Under the pieces are notes generated by a model that was not told where the DNA came from, made no database searches, and saw only the letters and a program-made list of their open reading frames with translations. A stretch of 64,000 nucleotides of DNA from Lepus europaeus. Lineage: Eukaryota > Chordata > Mammalia > Lagomorpha > Leporidae. The stretch is taken from NCBI RefSeq assembly GCF_033115175.1, contig NC_084834.1, positions 42,700,077 to 42,764,076 of the forward strand. Direction: 5' to 3'. Made by a program: the position numbers and the translations under genes. This document shows positions 1-13,060 of this stretch, in pieces; the stretch's first letter is position 1; every line of letters starts with the position of its first letter.

Positions 1-2149
1 AAATAGGACTGGATTTGGAGATAGGAAGAGTTCATTAAAATTAATGCCACTAGAGTTGATTATAATCCAATGGCGCCTGATATTGTTAATAAAAGAAGAC
101 TAGAAAACAAGGAGATGCCTTTGTGCAGAGGAAAATCCTTTGAGGCACAGGTAAATGCAGCATGTATAAATAGAGAACCTCAAAAGAAGTCAAATGTGGC
201 CTCTTTGATCTTGGTTTTTTTATCTCCATAACTGGTAGACATAAATATGTTATTTAAGGCACTCATTCTATAATATGTGGTATACCCTAGCAAACTCATT
301 TAGATTATTTTTACTTTTAACATAGCACCTAAGATTGCAAATTTTGAATGTTGTAGCTGTAATTCCAAGATACTCCAGCCCTAAGGCTACTACTACAATT
401 TTGACATAGCATTATATTGAATTAATTCTTATGCACTCTTGATAGTCAATTCATTCATGTAGTAGAGGATTATTATTCAATCAAGTTCTAAAGATGAATA
501 TTTCCTTGGAAATATGGAATTTCTTATCTATTGTTGCTTTTATTAAGACTTTTTCTGTATCTAAGAACAGTGTCATGGTTGTTGCTCAGATATTATACTC
601 AGGATATTGTATTTTTTAAATAATGATATGGAATACTGCCAAACACAATAAAACATGAAAAGTACTTAAATTGTTTTATGAGAGATAAAATAAAGAATGG
701 ATAATATTTAATTATAAATAGCCAATTCTTAAAAATGTAATCCATTTCCTAAATACTTCGTACTATTCTCAGTAAAACTACATGGTCTAAACATTGGCAT
801 CATGCTAAATATAATTACATATGTCAAGTCATTCATACTAACAAGCACTTTCATGTTATGACTAAAAGTTCAGACTAAAATTCATTGTAATGTTTTCCAG
901 GAACCTCAATGAATTGCACGGATTGTGAGAAAGAAATTCTTTTAGAAGGATAAAGCAAGTAAAATTTTATCCGTTGCTTCTGCTTAATGAGGAAATGACA
1001 ATACGCTTTATTTCACATTTATGTCTTTACTTCATTGCACTGTGATTGTGGCTGAAAATTTTCTTACTTGATTGGCAGTTTTCGTTCTTCTCATCTACAT
1101 AATTACAGGTTTGTCCTTTATTAAAATTGATTCTATGCAGAAAAAATTAAATCGTTTGGATTTGCAATGATGATAAAATGTGAAAATGTACCCCATAGAT
1201 AATACTCTATGTTGAATAATGAACACTTCACTCTGGTAGGTACTTTTAGAAGCCAGCTGTTAACTTATTTGTCCCATGAATAAAATGTATTGCCATGCTA
1301 AAAGTAGATTCATATATATATATATATTTATATATATATATATATATTCTATTTGTTTCTTTAATTTCTCCTTGGAAATAATCTGCCATTATAGATATTC
1401 ACAGTCCTTCCATTCAAAGATCATCTTCAATTTTACATTTGAAACTGAACAAAGACCTCTTTTCCCTTGGTCATGTTTAATTGGCTGAAAATAGCTTCAA
1501 ATTCAAGTGAAAATTTGCCAAGCAATTTTTTCTCTTATAAGTCTTCCCTTGGTTTCTGCTGAATATTCTGCAATAAATCTTCCTTTTGGTCAGATTCGGT
1601 CAGACATTATCCAACATTTACAGAAGTTTGAAGAACATATTAACATCAATATTAAAGCCATTGCTTGATAACCAATTTATGAAATATATTGCTGTATTTG
1701 ATTGCAATTAAGGGTCAATTGTTATTGATTTATCTTGAAAATTAGATGAGTTTTCATTTAAATGCTAAATTGGTCGGAAGGTTGTAAATATAATGCAATT
1801 AGGACAATCTACATTTTAGCCAATTATCTTTAGTCTGAATAACAAAACTCCCTTGTGTAGGCAGTAATTAAAATTATTTGTGTTATTTACTTGTTTAGTA
1901 ACAGAAGGTTGTTCATCTAAAATAATGGTTCAGTAGAATCATGTTGTAAGTTTTATTCAGTGCAGTGGCATATTGAAACATTTTTCTAAGGAATTGTCAA
2001 AAGAAGATATTTTGGAAAATGTATTTTAACTGATAGAATTATCTTTTAAATAATAAAGATTTAATCAATATAGCTTTTTAAAATTGAAATTATAGTGATG
2101 TAATGGATTTATTTATAAGCTGTATCTCCTGTATCCTTATTGGTCTTAC
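1..2149. other. AT-rich unique intergenic DNA
   Basis: No gene, SINE or L1 can be recognised here. The only clear structure is an AT dinucleotide tract at 1312-1347, and the short open frame over it (1276-1488) is low-complexity Ile/Tyr sequence. Conserved non-coding elements cannot be judged from sequence alone. Confidence 0.6.
1312..1347. repeat. (AT)n microsatellite
   Basis: Nearly pure alternating A/T with one ATTT interruption. Likely polymorphic. Confidence 0.9.
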
Positions 2150-2710
2150 TGTAATGGGGGAACTAGGTAGGAATATTAAGCAGGAATAGGTGAGCTGGAA
2201 TTTCTTCCAGCCTGTGTTGTAACTCTGTCCCTTAACCTGTTAATCTAGTAGGCCCACTTTCCAATAATGCACCTGTTCTTATCAGGGAACAGGAAGGAGG
2301 AAATGCTGTGATGGCCATATGAAAGATAAATCCCATGCAGGGGCACCAAGAAACCCCCAGAAACCCTTACGTATAGTAAACTCCATGTTGTCTGTATATT
2401 CAGTTAGGGGACCATCCCCTATCTCAAAAAGAGACAGATGATGGGTGAATGCCTCCTCTTTCTCTCTGGATTTCTAGATCATGCTCATAGATCTTCCCCC
2501 ACTCTTCCCTTCTCTCTCTTCAGAGGCAGCTTTCTGGCCCACTAATGGCTGGTAGCTCTCAGTGTAGCATGGTCGTCACTCACATGTCAATGTATATTCA
2601 CACCTTTCTTATAAATACATTCTGCCCTCCTGCACTGTAATTATGGCTGTATTTTGAATTCTTATCTCAGTAAGGCAAAAACCTGAAATAAAGATTACGA
2701 TACATAGGAC
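2150..2710 (+). repeat. candidate retroviral LTR, boundaries unresolved
   Basis: The segment opens with TGTAATGGGG. It has a TATA-like TTATAAATA near 2609 and an AATAAA near 2688, in the order and spacing of U3-R-U5, and is more GC-rich than its surroundings. A C-repeat SINE begins just downstream. I could not find a matching CA end with a target-site duplication, so this could be a partial LTR or another dispersed repeat. The family is not recognised. Confidence 0.4.
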
Positions 2711-2728
2711 AATAAAATAACTATCTTT

Positions 2729-3060
2729 TTTAATTTTTTTTTTTTACAGGCAGAGTTAGACAATGAGAGAGAAAGACAGAGAGAAATGTCTTCATTCTGT
2801 TGGTTCACCCCACAAATGGCTGCTATGGCCAGCGCGCTGCACCGATCCAAAACCAGGAGCCAGGCTCTTCCTCCTGGTCTCCCATGTGGGTGCAGGGCCC
2901 AAGCACTTGGGCCATCCTCCACTGCCCTCCCTGGCCACAGCAGAGAGCTGGACTGGAAGTGGAGCAACCGGGACAGAATCCGGCACCCTGACCAGGACTA
3001 GAACCCAGGGTGCCGGCACCGCAGGAGGAGGATTAGCTTAGTAAGCTGTGGCGCCGGCCT
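2729..3060 (-). mobile_element. CSINE (lagomorph C-repeat), minus strand
   Basis: Read on the minus strand it has a tRNA-like GC-rich head, the 'gcccaagtgcttgggccctgcac' type body written here in complement, a CT-rich stretch and an A-rich tail. It is flanked by an exact 15-bp target-site duplication, AAAATAACTATCTTT, at 2714-2728 and 3061-3075. The open frames within it on both strands are SINE sequence, not genes. Confidence 0.93.
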
Positions 3061-3075
3061 AAAATAACTATCTTT

Positions 3076-3439
3076 ATATTATTTTCAGTCATCTTTATTT
3101 ATGAAAATCAGTATTCCTACACCTACAATTTCACTTTTTCCTAAAGAAATTGCAAATCTTTCAAACATGACATTTTTAAGAGCCCTTGTTTATAAACCTG
3201 ATAACTGAATATACTGAACTTATTGTCATCAGTTACTTTCATCAATTCATAAGATTTGGAACAACCTATAATTTAGCTTCTGGATTATCTTTCCCTTAGT
3301 AAGTAAAGAGGTATAGCAGACTCTCTTACTTTGATTAGTCAGAGGTAGTTTCAAAGTTTGTTACACATAACTCTCTGTGAAAATTTAGAAACATGGTTTC
3401 TACCTCAGTGGAAAAGGAATTTAAAACTGAATAATAGTG
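3076..3439. other. unique AT-rich intergenic DNA
   Basis: Nothing recognisable. It lies between a young SINE and a decayed one. Confidence 0.5.
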
Positions 3440-3740
3440 ATTGGCATTTGGCATGGCAATTAAGATGTTCTTTGGTATGCCTACCTCCTCTTCCTGCTTT
3501 GTACCTGATTCTGGTTTCTTGATAACGCATTCCTGGTCAGCAGCAGGTGGTAGCACATGTTCATGGAATGCTGCTAGGATATGGGAAATCCAGATTAAGC
3601 TACCAGTTCCTGGCTTTTGATTTACCCACTGCAGTCCTTGTGGACACTTTGGGAGTGAATCAGGGAGCGACAACTCCCACTTCTCTCTCTCTTTACCACC
3701 CCTGCAAATAACTGCCTTTCAAATGAATACATACAATTTT
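3440..3740 (+). mobile_element. decayed CSINE
   Basis: Heavily diverged copy. The surviving landmarks are the 'gctcctggct'-like block, the 'tttgggagtgaatcag' block, the CT-rich run near 3680 and the 'tgcctttcaaat' tail. Its head is rearranged or lost. Confidence 0.6.
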
Positions 3741-4754
3741 TAAAGTATGTAGTGGGCATAAAATCATGATACCAAGATTGCTTAAAAGGCCAATACTTTA
3801 ACTTATAAGTATGAATAAGTGAATTCAATACATATACTACATTAATTGGCAGTAAAAATGAATGACACAATTGAAAAAATCTAGTCATTTTGGGTTGTGG
3901 GTACATTTTTGTATGTCTTTTGTTAGGATCCCTTAGTTGCTAAGCCAATTACACCACTCTGAAATTGATAGCTATGGATGTAGCACAATCAAAACTTACC
4001 GAATTTTTTCTTGCTAAGTGACATTGATGGATAAGTAAACAGAAACACCTTTGCTCACTATTATACTTTATTATCATGAGTATATTCAGGTCTTTTATTT
4101 AAAATATATTTAAATGTCCTTAGCCATTAATCGAGCTAAATATTTCAATCAACTGCTTTTGGTGTGAAATATGTTCTCACAACTCGTACTTTATTGGATT
4201 CTGAGTAATATGGTTTATCATCTTTTATCAACAGAAAAAAAAAACTACCAATGTTGTGGGATTTCAAGGAAAGATTTAGAAATAACTTGCTTTTTTATAT
4301 GAGTGTGATTTTCAAATTGTCATGGACTACAACCTATGTCTACAAATATAATAATTTAACATTTCATACACATAGGAGCTTTAAAATGTTCATAGGAATT
4401 AAGAGATAAACTTCTTCTGGTGCAAAATTTTTGAAACCCTTGTATAGATATCTTATAATACATATTTTTCTAGAACTGCCTTAAGGCATTGCACATAATG
4501 TTATTTTTTTATGTGTATAAGTGTTATCTTTTAGATATACATTGAAATGTGAAAAATATTATGTCCAACACATAGTAAAAAAAGAATAGTTCACATAAAT
4601 TTCTGATAGTCCCTAGTTGTTTAGCTAAAATTTATAAAGTAGCATGTCTCAGATATTTTGCTATACTAATAAAAATATAATATATATCTTTGATCAGTTC
4701 TTAGTTTGCGTTTGAATATATTATTTTAGAGTCATTTTTATTTTATTTTATTTT
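3741..4754. other. AT-rich intergenic DNA
   Basis: No gene or recognisable dispersed repeat seen. Confidence 0.5.
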
Positions 4755-5085
4755 TTTTGACAGGCAGAGTGGACAGTGAGAGAGAGAGACAGAGAGAAAG
4801 GTCTTCCTTTGCCGTTGGTTCACCCTCCAAAGCCGCCGCGGCCGGCGCGCTGCAGCCAGCGCACAGCGCTGATCCCAAGGCAGGAGCCAGGTGCTTCTCC
4901 TGGTCTCCCATGGGGTGCAGGGCCCAAGCACTTGGGCCATCCTCCACTGTACTCCCTGGCCACAGCAGAGAGCTGGCCTGGAAGAGGGGCAACTGGGACA
5001 GAATCCGGTGCCCCGACCGGGACTAGAACCTGGTGTGCCGGTGCCGCAAGGCGGAGCATTAGCCTATTGAGCCGCGGCGCCGGCC
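4755..5085 (-). mobile_element. young CSINE, minus strand
   Basis: Well-preserved C-repeat ending in 'gcggcgccggcc' at its head (right side), with a T-rich stretch (its A tail) at 4739-4758. The tail motif 'gacaggcagagtggacagtg' is the complement of the canonical CSINE 3' block. GC-rich and little diverged. The duplication is not clear-cut. Confidence 0.92.
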
Positions 5086-6639
5086 CTGAATATCTCATTA
5101 TTGATATCCAGTTTTGCTTTTCAATTCTCTCCTGACGCATAATAGAAATTCCTCTGAAATTGATCATTTCATTAGCTGCACTACCAAAAAGGAAAGGATT
5201 TTTGCTCACAAACCACATTTGAACCTCAGGGAGTGATCTGTATAAATGTAGTTTCCATTATCCAAGAACTGAAGATATTGTGGATACTCTGGTTAGCAAA
5301 CTAGGGGACATAGGCCAATCTTGGGGATAAGGGTGCGGCCAAATGAGGAATCATCAAAAGTTCATGAATTACATGTTATTAAAATAAATATGTGCATTTC
5401 ATTTTTTTACTAAAATAAACTTTTTCTTCAATTCTTCTTTCCCATGAAATTTTTGATGTCCTTTCATAGGCAGCTCATCATGAAACATCTGGAACCATCT
5501 GAGAGGGACAAGCTGTGGAAGGAAAGAACAGCCTATATTTAAGTACAAGAAAAATGATATTGGACAGATTAGAACATTCATACTTAGCAATTGACTGTAA
5601 CTTTTTGATCAAAAATAATTAAATAATAATAATGTCAAACTTTGAAGATAAAGGCTATTTCTGAATATATGCAGTTCACATGATTCCTTAAAAACAATGC
5701 AGCTAAGGAAAAAAAATTAGTGTATCATATGATATTATTAGATGATACCTACCGATGTAATTTTTTAATGTTATGCAATTTTCTCTTAACATAAATTATA
5801 TACAATTTGGTTTACTTTATAAAAATAAATAATAAGATTGATCATTCAATAGGTGTTATTTTTATTTGATTTTCACTTTATATGTATTATATCATATAAC
5901 CATAGCAATAAATCTATGAGCAATTTAAATATATATTGACACTACTGTTTTAAATGTCTGCAATGAACAGTAAATGCCTTAGCAATTGAATGCCTAATAT
6001 CATTATAAAAATACATATATACATAATGTTTCATTAATAATTGACAATTATCACTTTAATCTTTCCTCTAAATCATTTTAAAACTCTTCTCACAGAATTT
6101 CATTGTCATGTTGGAATGCCTTATATATCATTATATCATATTTCTCTACAAGATGTATTAAATTACATTTAATATTTACTGATTTTCCATGAATTGAAAT
6201 TCTTCATACCAGATTTAACTTTATAGTAACTATTAAGGTACAATTACTGAAATGTATATAAATGAATTAAAAATGTAGATAAATTAAGAACAAAAATAAA
6301 TACTTCTGAAAAAGAGAATGAATAGGGAATTACATGTTGCTTAACTCAAAGGAGGCAACCATGCTTCCTGTTGTCTCTTTTAATCATCTGTACTTTTTGC
6401 ACCTAGGATCAAAGTAACGTGGTAATATTATATGTGGTAATGGGTCTCAATTTCTCTTCTAAGGTGGGAGAAAGGAAACTGAGAGATGGAAGATGAGAAA
6501 GGAGAGCTCACATCCTTAGTTGCCAGCATTTCCTCCATTAGATCAATTCTAGGAACATTTTTCCAGGTGGGATCAGCATCTGGAAATTCCTTCTTTGTAA
6601 CAATTCTTGTCTGTTTCCTTTGGATTGTTTGCATCTTTC
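5086..6639. other. AT-rich intergenic DNA
   Basis: No gene found. The segment around 5340-5460 has the look of an old dispersed repeat but I cannot assign it. Confidence 0.5.
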
Positions 6640-6701
6640 CTTTTTTTTTTTTTTTGTTGTTGGTTGTTTTTTTGTTTGTTTGTTTGTTTTGTTTTGTTTT
6701 G
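6640..6701. repeat. poly-T / (TTTG)n simple repeat
   Basis: A T run followed by GTTT/TTTG units. The open frame at 6486-6764 reads this tract as Phe/Leu/Val and is not a gene. Confidence 0.85.
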
Positions 6702-9207
6702 AGAAGATATCATTATAATAATCTCAAATTCTTGGATGAGGAAGCAGAGGTAGAATTCAGGTAAATTTACCCAAGAAGAAACAAAATTTGGGCCCTAGAA
6801 AATACTTGGATTAAATCCTGACCCCCTGTCCCAGCAATTAATTACTAAAAAACACCAACTCAAACACATTTATTTTGTAAAATTTATAACATTACTGAAA
6901 TAAAGACTCATTTTAAAAAGAGTTAATGAAAAAATTTTTTTTTCACTAGGCAGCACTTTGAAAAACAACACTTCATACATTGCTTTAATAGAGATGAGTG
7001 AAGTAAGGGAAACAATTTTTTCAGAGAAAGAAGAAAAATTGGTCACCAGAATGAGTCCATTCCTTTTCTTCAGACACATTTCTTGTCATTAAAACAATAG
7101 CAACAATAAATGCACAGGCATGCACATACACACATACAAACATCTTATCCACAGTACATCTTTACTCAAAACGTAATTCCAGGGAGTGTGCTGATGTGTT
7201 TGAATATGCATATGCTCCAGTCTAAGGAGAAAGAAGAATAAGATGGGAAATTGTATTTAACTTTCCACCTTCATCCCTTTTGTTTTAATGTTTACTGTCA
7301 TTGAAACTATAATAACCACAATACAGTGGCCATTTGATTACTGGTCTAGGTGCTTGAGGTTTTCATAAATCCAGACAGAGTATACAACTGAAAAGTGCAT
7401 GACCTTGTAGCTTTGTGGTCATTCAGTACTCCCTGAAAGACCATTAATGTGAAGAGTTGAGACAATTAAAGCTGTGGTTCTATGCCAAAAGTTAAATTCC
7501 CCAAAGCCCTTGGAATTATTAATGAGCAGTTGGCCAAAATGAGTGTAACAATGAGACAAGAGACAAAGACAACCAAAATGACTCCAGATTAATGCAGCAG
7601 CATTAGTGTGGCCAGGGAATTTATCACATGGTTGACAAATGCAAGGCATCAGATATACAGGGTAACAAGGAAATTGGCATAGAAAAACAAAAAAGCAAAC
7701 ATAGGTACAAATGGAAGTGAATGTTAATGAACAGCAGTACAAGTCTTGTACTCGTTCAACACAACTTTATCGAGGCTATTGTGTACAAAGTACCATGCAG
7801 GGATTAGGCATGCAAACCTAATAAACACATGGACCTTTCTAATAAAGCAATAGTTAAAAAAAAGGAAAGGGGGAGATAAAAGAGAAGAGAAACAATGCAA
7901 CTCCAGAACACTGAACAATGTGTTCTAAATATCTTATGGATATTTATGCACATCTTGGAGGGTGGCTTTTTCTTTGGTTACATTGTAGGGATTTTATGAC
8001 ACATTGTATTAGAAAAAAGAAAGAAAAGTGTTTTTTCTGTGTGAAATTTCATGTAAAATCTCAGAAGTATGAAACAGTGTACGAAGGTGAAGAAACTGCA
8101 AGTAATTTGATATGATTATAGTAAAAAAGTAGTTTGTTTTAATGGCGAATTGAGTTAAATTATATTAGTTGTTAGGTGATGAATTTTATTAGCTTAAGTT
8201 GATACTGAGGATAGGGCATGCATTTTAGCCATGGTTCATTGTTCAAGATAGTTTTTTCCAGTTTATCAAAAGAGTGAGTTTGTCTCTTATCTAATAACTG
8301 CCCATCTCACAACACTTATATTTGTACAACACCATGTCATATTTCTTGTTTCCAATACCTTCATTTAAAATACACGTGTGTGTGTGTGTGTGTGTTTGTG
8401 TAGTGGTCTTGTACTCATATTTGAAGTACAATAAACAAATCCATCATCTCTTATCCATCTAGCACTTTTTTCCCTTTTAACTAGTTAAGAGGACAAAATG
8501 AAAGTCGTGTTCATATTGTAAACTGTATTTCCCATCCTCATTCCTTTGGATAAGAAGAAAAGTATGTAAAAAAAGAGATCATGGAAGAAGGGCTTGAATT
8601 ACTGGTTTGGGGCTAGACAAAAAGCATATTGACCAAAGCTGCCTAAGGAGCATCATTTCTCACCCAATCCACTTGAGATAGATGGCAATAAATGTATTGA
8701 AAGGAATAATTTCATAAAACCTAAAAATGGGAAGAAAGGCATGAGACTCACAAAAATCTCCACAGCTCTTTGAAGAAGTTTATAATCCAGATTAGAGATG
8801 GGGAACACATATGTATAGAACAATTTCAAGGATGACTGCAGAGTGTATGGAAACACTCTTGTTGCTGAACCTGTAAAGATTTCAAGTTAAAAGTCTGAGT
8901 GTCAAGTTTTAAAAGTAAAACAACGAAAGACAGTCATCATGGAAATAAACTGTGCTGAATAGAATGTATCTATCTACTGCCTCCTCTTCCTAGTGTCTAG
9001 CAAAGCAATATATGGCCATGCTGTTTTTTCCCCAAGGTAAGTTGAATTGTTAACTAAGAAATTGAATCATCTCTCTGGAAAGGACTGTGCATTCTAGAAA
9101 GGCTATTGTTCTCCTGAGTTGCTAATCTTTTATATATCAACAAGCAGGTGCTATTTTAATCTCTCTTGCTAATTATTTACCAGAATATGATTTTGTATCA
9201 GACCAAA
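6702..9207. other. unique intergenic DNA
   Basis: No gene, SINE or L1 recognised over about 2.5 kb. It contains a GT microsatellite at 8376-8400. Confidence 0.5.
8376..8400. repeat. (GT)n microsatellite
   Basis: GT dinucleotide run broken once near its right end. Confidence 0.85.
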
Positions 9208-9645
9208 TTTTATGGCTATCATGAAATATTTGAGGTTGAATACTGTGTAAAGAATATAGGTTTATTTATCTCATAGTTCTGGAATCCAAGAGCATGGTTC
9301 TGATAACTACTTAGCTCTTATTAAAGCATCTGACTTAGTCAGAATCATGAAAGAGACATATCCTAGCCACATAGATCATATGTCAAGGCAGGAAGCAAGA
9401 GAGAATCAAGGGCCAGGCCTATTGTCTTAAAACAACCTACTGCTGCATAAACTAACTAGAGTCCCAGGTCAGGGTCCCTAGAAAACCACGTTAGTCATTT
9501 CCAAGTATATCTCACCCAGCAACCTAATCACCTTCCACTAGATCCCACTTTTGAAAGTTCTGCTACCTCAACACCATCAAACTTCAGGCACATGAATGGG
9601 GGTGAGGTGTGGTGGGTGGACTAAAGCCATATTCAAATTATAACA
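9208..9645 (-). repeat. MaLR-type (MLT/MST-like) LTR, minus strand
   Basis: On the minus strand the segment starts TGTTATAATTTGAATATGG. It carries the typical 'gtgattaggttgctgggtga'-like block and the 'aactatgagataaataaacc' polyadenylation region, and ends in a 'caaatatttcatgatagcc' block. These match the general plan of mammalian MaLR LTRs. This is an ancient insertion and the exact subfamily is not determined. Confidence 0.6.
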
Positions 9646-9967
9646 GATGTATAAACATATATAGCTAGATACAAATATATAGAATTTATTGCTTAATTTG
9701 AGTATATAAGCAGTGCAATTAAGAGCAAACTCATACCACTTACTGTTCAGAAGTTTGGATAGAGAAACAAGGCATAATAGTCATTCAGGGTTTACTGATA
9801 GCTCAAAAAGCTATGAGAAATAGACCTAATTAGGTAAGAGAATTTAAAAACAATTATAATTAATACCTCTGGCAAGATTTTAGGAGACATTTCCTGCAAA
9901 AAAAGAATAGTACATTGCTACAATACTTCAACAAAAGAACAAAGAAAAAGAAAGCTTTGAAAATAAA
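9646..9967. other. AT-rich intergenic DNA
   Basis: Nothing recognisable. Confidence 0.5.
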
Positions 9968-10305
9968 TGTACTGTGGCATAGAAGGGTAAGCTTCTACCT
10001 GCAGTACTGGCATCTCAAATTGGCACTGGTTTGAGTCTGGCTGCTCCACTTCCCATCCAGCTCCCTGCTAATGCACCTGGGGAAGCAGCAGAAGATGGTC
10101 CAAGTACTTGGGCCACTGCACTAATGTGGGAGACCTGGAAGAAGCACCTGGCTCCTGGTTTTAGCCTGGCCTACCCCCAGGTGTTGCAAGCATTTGGGGA
10201 GTGAACCAGTGGATGGAAGATCTATCTTTTTGTCTCTCTTTCCTATCTTACTCTTTCTCTCTGTAACTTTACCTTTAAAATAAAATAAATTGAATCTTTT
10301 AAAAA
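9968..10305 (+). mobile_element. older CSINE
   Basis: Full set of C-repeat landmarks in order: 'ctgtggcatag' head, 'ggctgctccacttcc', 'gtacttgggcc', 'gaagcacctggctcctgg', 'catttggggagtgaacca', CT-rich run and A-rich tail. The moderate divergence marks an older subfamily. Confidence 0.9.
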
Positions 10306-11029
10306 ATTTGAAAAGAAAATGACACACATTGCCTCTTTTTATGGTTGTGTTCTCATAATACTTAAAATCCAAGTATGGAAAATGTTTTTAAAAATGGAAA
10401 ATGCATTCTTGTATATCTTTGAGGATTTTAGAGTGTTTTTCATAATTCTAGAATTTATAGAATAAGAATATTTAATAAATTGTGCTATCAAAATTTGTTA
10501 AGCATTTAGAATGACAATTATAATTTCATCAGTTGGTATATATTTATATAAATCTACATGTTATAATGTACATCAATGTTCTACATTGATAATGTGTAAA
10601 ACATAAAAGGATAAAATCTATATTAATGTTTAAGTGATAATTGAGCAGAGCTTCTTAGTACAAATGTAGCAGAAGAAACTGCACAGCAAGGAATTTTTAA
10701 ATGTAAAAAAAATTTTAAAAATTCTAAAAATAATAAGATAATTAGCCAATAGATTGGAAATGAATTTGCAATATTTATAAGAAAAAATGACATCTAAAAC
10801 AAATTATTACTATCACATTTGGTTATTTACGAAATATAAATGAGAAAAGAATGAAACAACAATAGGAAATAAGAGTCAATCCACCCAAAATAAAAGGACA
10901 ATCTCCCCGAAGTTTCTTAAACACCTGTTCTAAATTCATTACATTATCTTCATTTCATGTATAATTGCCACATATTTGATGGGTACTGTTTACTATCTTG
11001 ATATATGAGCACATTGTGGAATTACCAAA
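10306..11029. other. AT-rich intergenic DNA
   Basis: No gene or clear repeat found. Confidence 0.5.
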
Positions 11030-11257
11030 ACAGGGTACTTGGAATTCTTGGATCACCAGAGTGAAGAGAAAAACTTACAGAATAGTGGAAAATGCCTGCA
11101 AAGTACATAAGAAGTTAACACTTAGAATACATAAAAAACTCTATTACATATAGCCAGAAAGTAAATAAACTGATTTTGAAATGGACAAAAGATCAAAACA
11201 GATATTTCTTAAAGGAAGACATACAAGAGATGGGAATGTATATGAAAAAATGTGCAA

Positions 11258-11496
11258 CACTGGAGCAGTCATTGTGGTGGAGTGACTAAGCAGCTGCCTG
11301 AGATGATGTCCCCATATGGACTCCTGTTTCAGTCCTTGGTGCTCCAGTTCTGATCCAACTCCATGATAATGGCTTGAGGAATGCAGTGGAGGATGACCCA
11401 AGTTTTTAAGTTCTTGTGACTCGCATGGCAGACCCTGGCTTTTATGGATATCTGTGCAGTTAACCAGCAGATGGAAGATGTCTCTTTCTCTCTCTT

Positions 11497-11565
<69 letters not shown>

Positions 11566-11612
11566 TTGTAACTGTTACTTGCAAATAAATAAATTAATTA
11601 AAATCTTTAAAA
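11258..11612 (+). mobile_element. CSINE with long CT tract, inside old L1
   Basis: C-repeat head to tail with an expanded CT microsatellite at 11483-11562 and an AAATAAAT tail. It splits the old L1 ORF2 sequence at the 'aaaaaatgt(g/t)caaca' block. Open frames on either strand here are low-complexity Ser/Leu or Arg/Glu readings of the CT run. Confidence 0.88.
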
Positions 11613-11697
11613 AGATGTTCAACATTACTGATCATCATTGAAAATCGAATTGAAACCACAATGAGATATTACCTTACCCAAATTAGAATTGCTACTG

Positions 11698-12904
11698 TCA
11701 AAAAGGGGAGACCTCTGAAGTGAAATGGACACTATGAGAAACAGTGACTTGATCAGCTCTTGTGCTGTTGATGTACAATGTAATACTTTTCCATTTTAGT
11801 AATTTTCTTTGTTTTGTTCTAGTACTATTGGTTGAACTCTGTAATTAACAAACAATTATTCTTAGGTGTTTAAATTTTAACTGAAAAGTGATCCCTGTTA
11901 AATATAAGAGTAGGAAAAAGAGAGGGAGGAGGTGTACAATTTAGGACATGCTTAATTAGACTTGCCCAAATGATGGAGTTAGAAACGTGCCAGGGGATTC
12001 CAATACAGTCCCATCAAGGTGGCAGATACCAATGCCATCTCACTAGTCCAAGTGATCAATTTCAGTTCACAATTGATCACACTGATAGGTCTAAGAGTCA
12101 AAAGGATCACACAAACAAGACTAGTGTCTGATAATACTAACTGATAGAATCAAAAAGGGAGAGAATGATCCATCACGGGAAGCGGGATACACAGCAGACT
12201 CCTAGAATGGCAGATGTCCTAAATAGCACTCTGGCCTCAGAATCAGCCCTTAAGGCATTCGGATCTGGCTCAAGAGCCCATGAGAGTATTTTAGGCATGG
12301 AAAGCCAAGTCACTCTGAAAAAAAAAAAAAGAAGAAGAAGAAGAAGAAGAAGACCTAAATGAAAGATCTCTGCAAGTGAGATCCCAGTGGAAAGAATGGG
12401 GCCATCAAAGAAGGAGGTACCTTTCTCTGAAGGGAGGAGAGAACTTCCACTTTGACTATGACCCTGTGGAATAAGATCAAAGTCGGCAAACTCAAAATGC
12501 TTCCATAGCTTTGGCAACTCATGACTAGAGCCTAGGGAGATTACTGATGCCATAAACAAGAGTGTCAAATTGTTAAGTCAACAACAGGAGTCACTGTGTA
12601 CTTACATCTCATGTGGGATCTGTCCTTAATGTGTTGTCCAATGTGAAGTAATGTTATAACTAGTACTGAAATAGTATTTTACACTTTGTGTTTCTGTGTG
12701 GGTGCAAACTGATGAAATCTTTACTTAATATATACTAAATCAATCTCCTGTATATAAAGATAATTGAAAATAAATCTTGATGTGAATGCAATGGGAGAGG
12801 GAGCGGGAGATGGGAGGGGTGCAAGTGGGAGGGAAATTATGGGGGGGGCATTGTAATCCATAAACTGTACTTTGGAAATTTATATTTACTAAATAAAAAA
12901 AAAA
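11698..12904 (+). mobile_element. rabbit-type L1 3' end, 5'-truncated
   Basis: It begins within the last codons of ORF2 and runs through the lagomorph L1 3' UTR. Landmarks are 'gatcacactgataggtct', 'cacagcagactcctagaatg', 'aatctttacttaatatatac', 'cattgtaatccataaactg' and a final AATAAA plus A tail at 12892-12904. An A/GAA tract interrupts it at 12319-12352. The open frames at 12165-12568 are 3' UTR sequence, not genes. Confidence 0.88.
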
Positions 12905-13060
12905 AGAAATATCTTACACACACACACACACAAAGCAAAAACTAACAAATGATGGCATGGATATAAAAAAGGAGAACTGTTGTTCATTATTGTGGGGAAT
13001 GTAGAGTAATACAGGCATTCTGAGAAACAGTATGGATGTGCCTCAAAAAATAGCTTCGAA

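Larger units (their letters stand above)
11030..13060 (+). mobile_element. old L1 ORF2 fragment carrying nested insertions
   Basis: Decayed L1 ORF2 3' sequence is visible in three blocks: about 11030-11257 (reads like the 'gaaatggacaaaag' / 'gaagacatacaa' stretch), 11613-11697 ('aaccacaatgagatattacc') and 12935-13060. The first gap is a CSINE (11258-11612) and the second a younger L1 3' end (11698-12904). No intact reading frame remains. Confidence 0.7.

Noticed and set aside
4757..5218. Overlapping open frames on both strands
   Set aside because: They are translations of a CSINE. Near-identical frames recur at every young CSINE (2763, 31406, 43441, 51739).
12165..12568. Short basic protein ending in an Arg/Lys run
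   Set aside because: It is L1 3' UTR read through an A/GAA microsatellite. The same frame recurs at 39771-39953.
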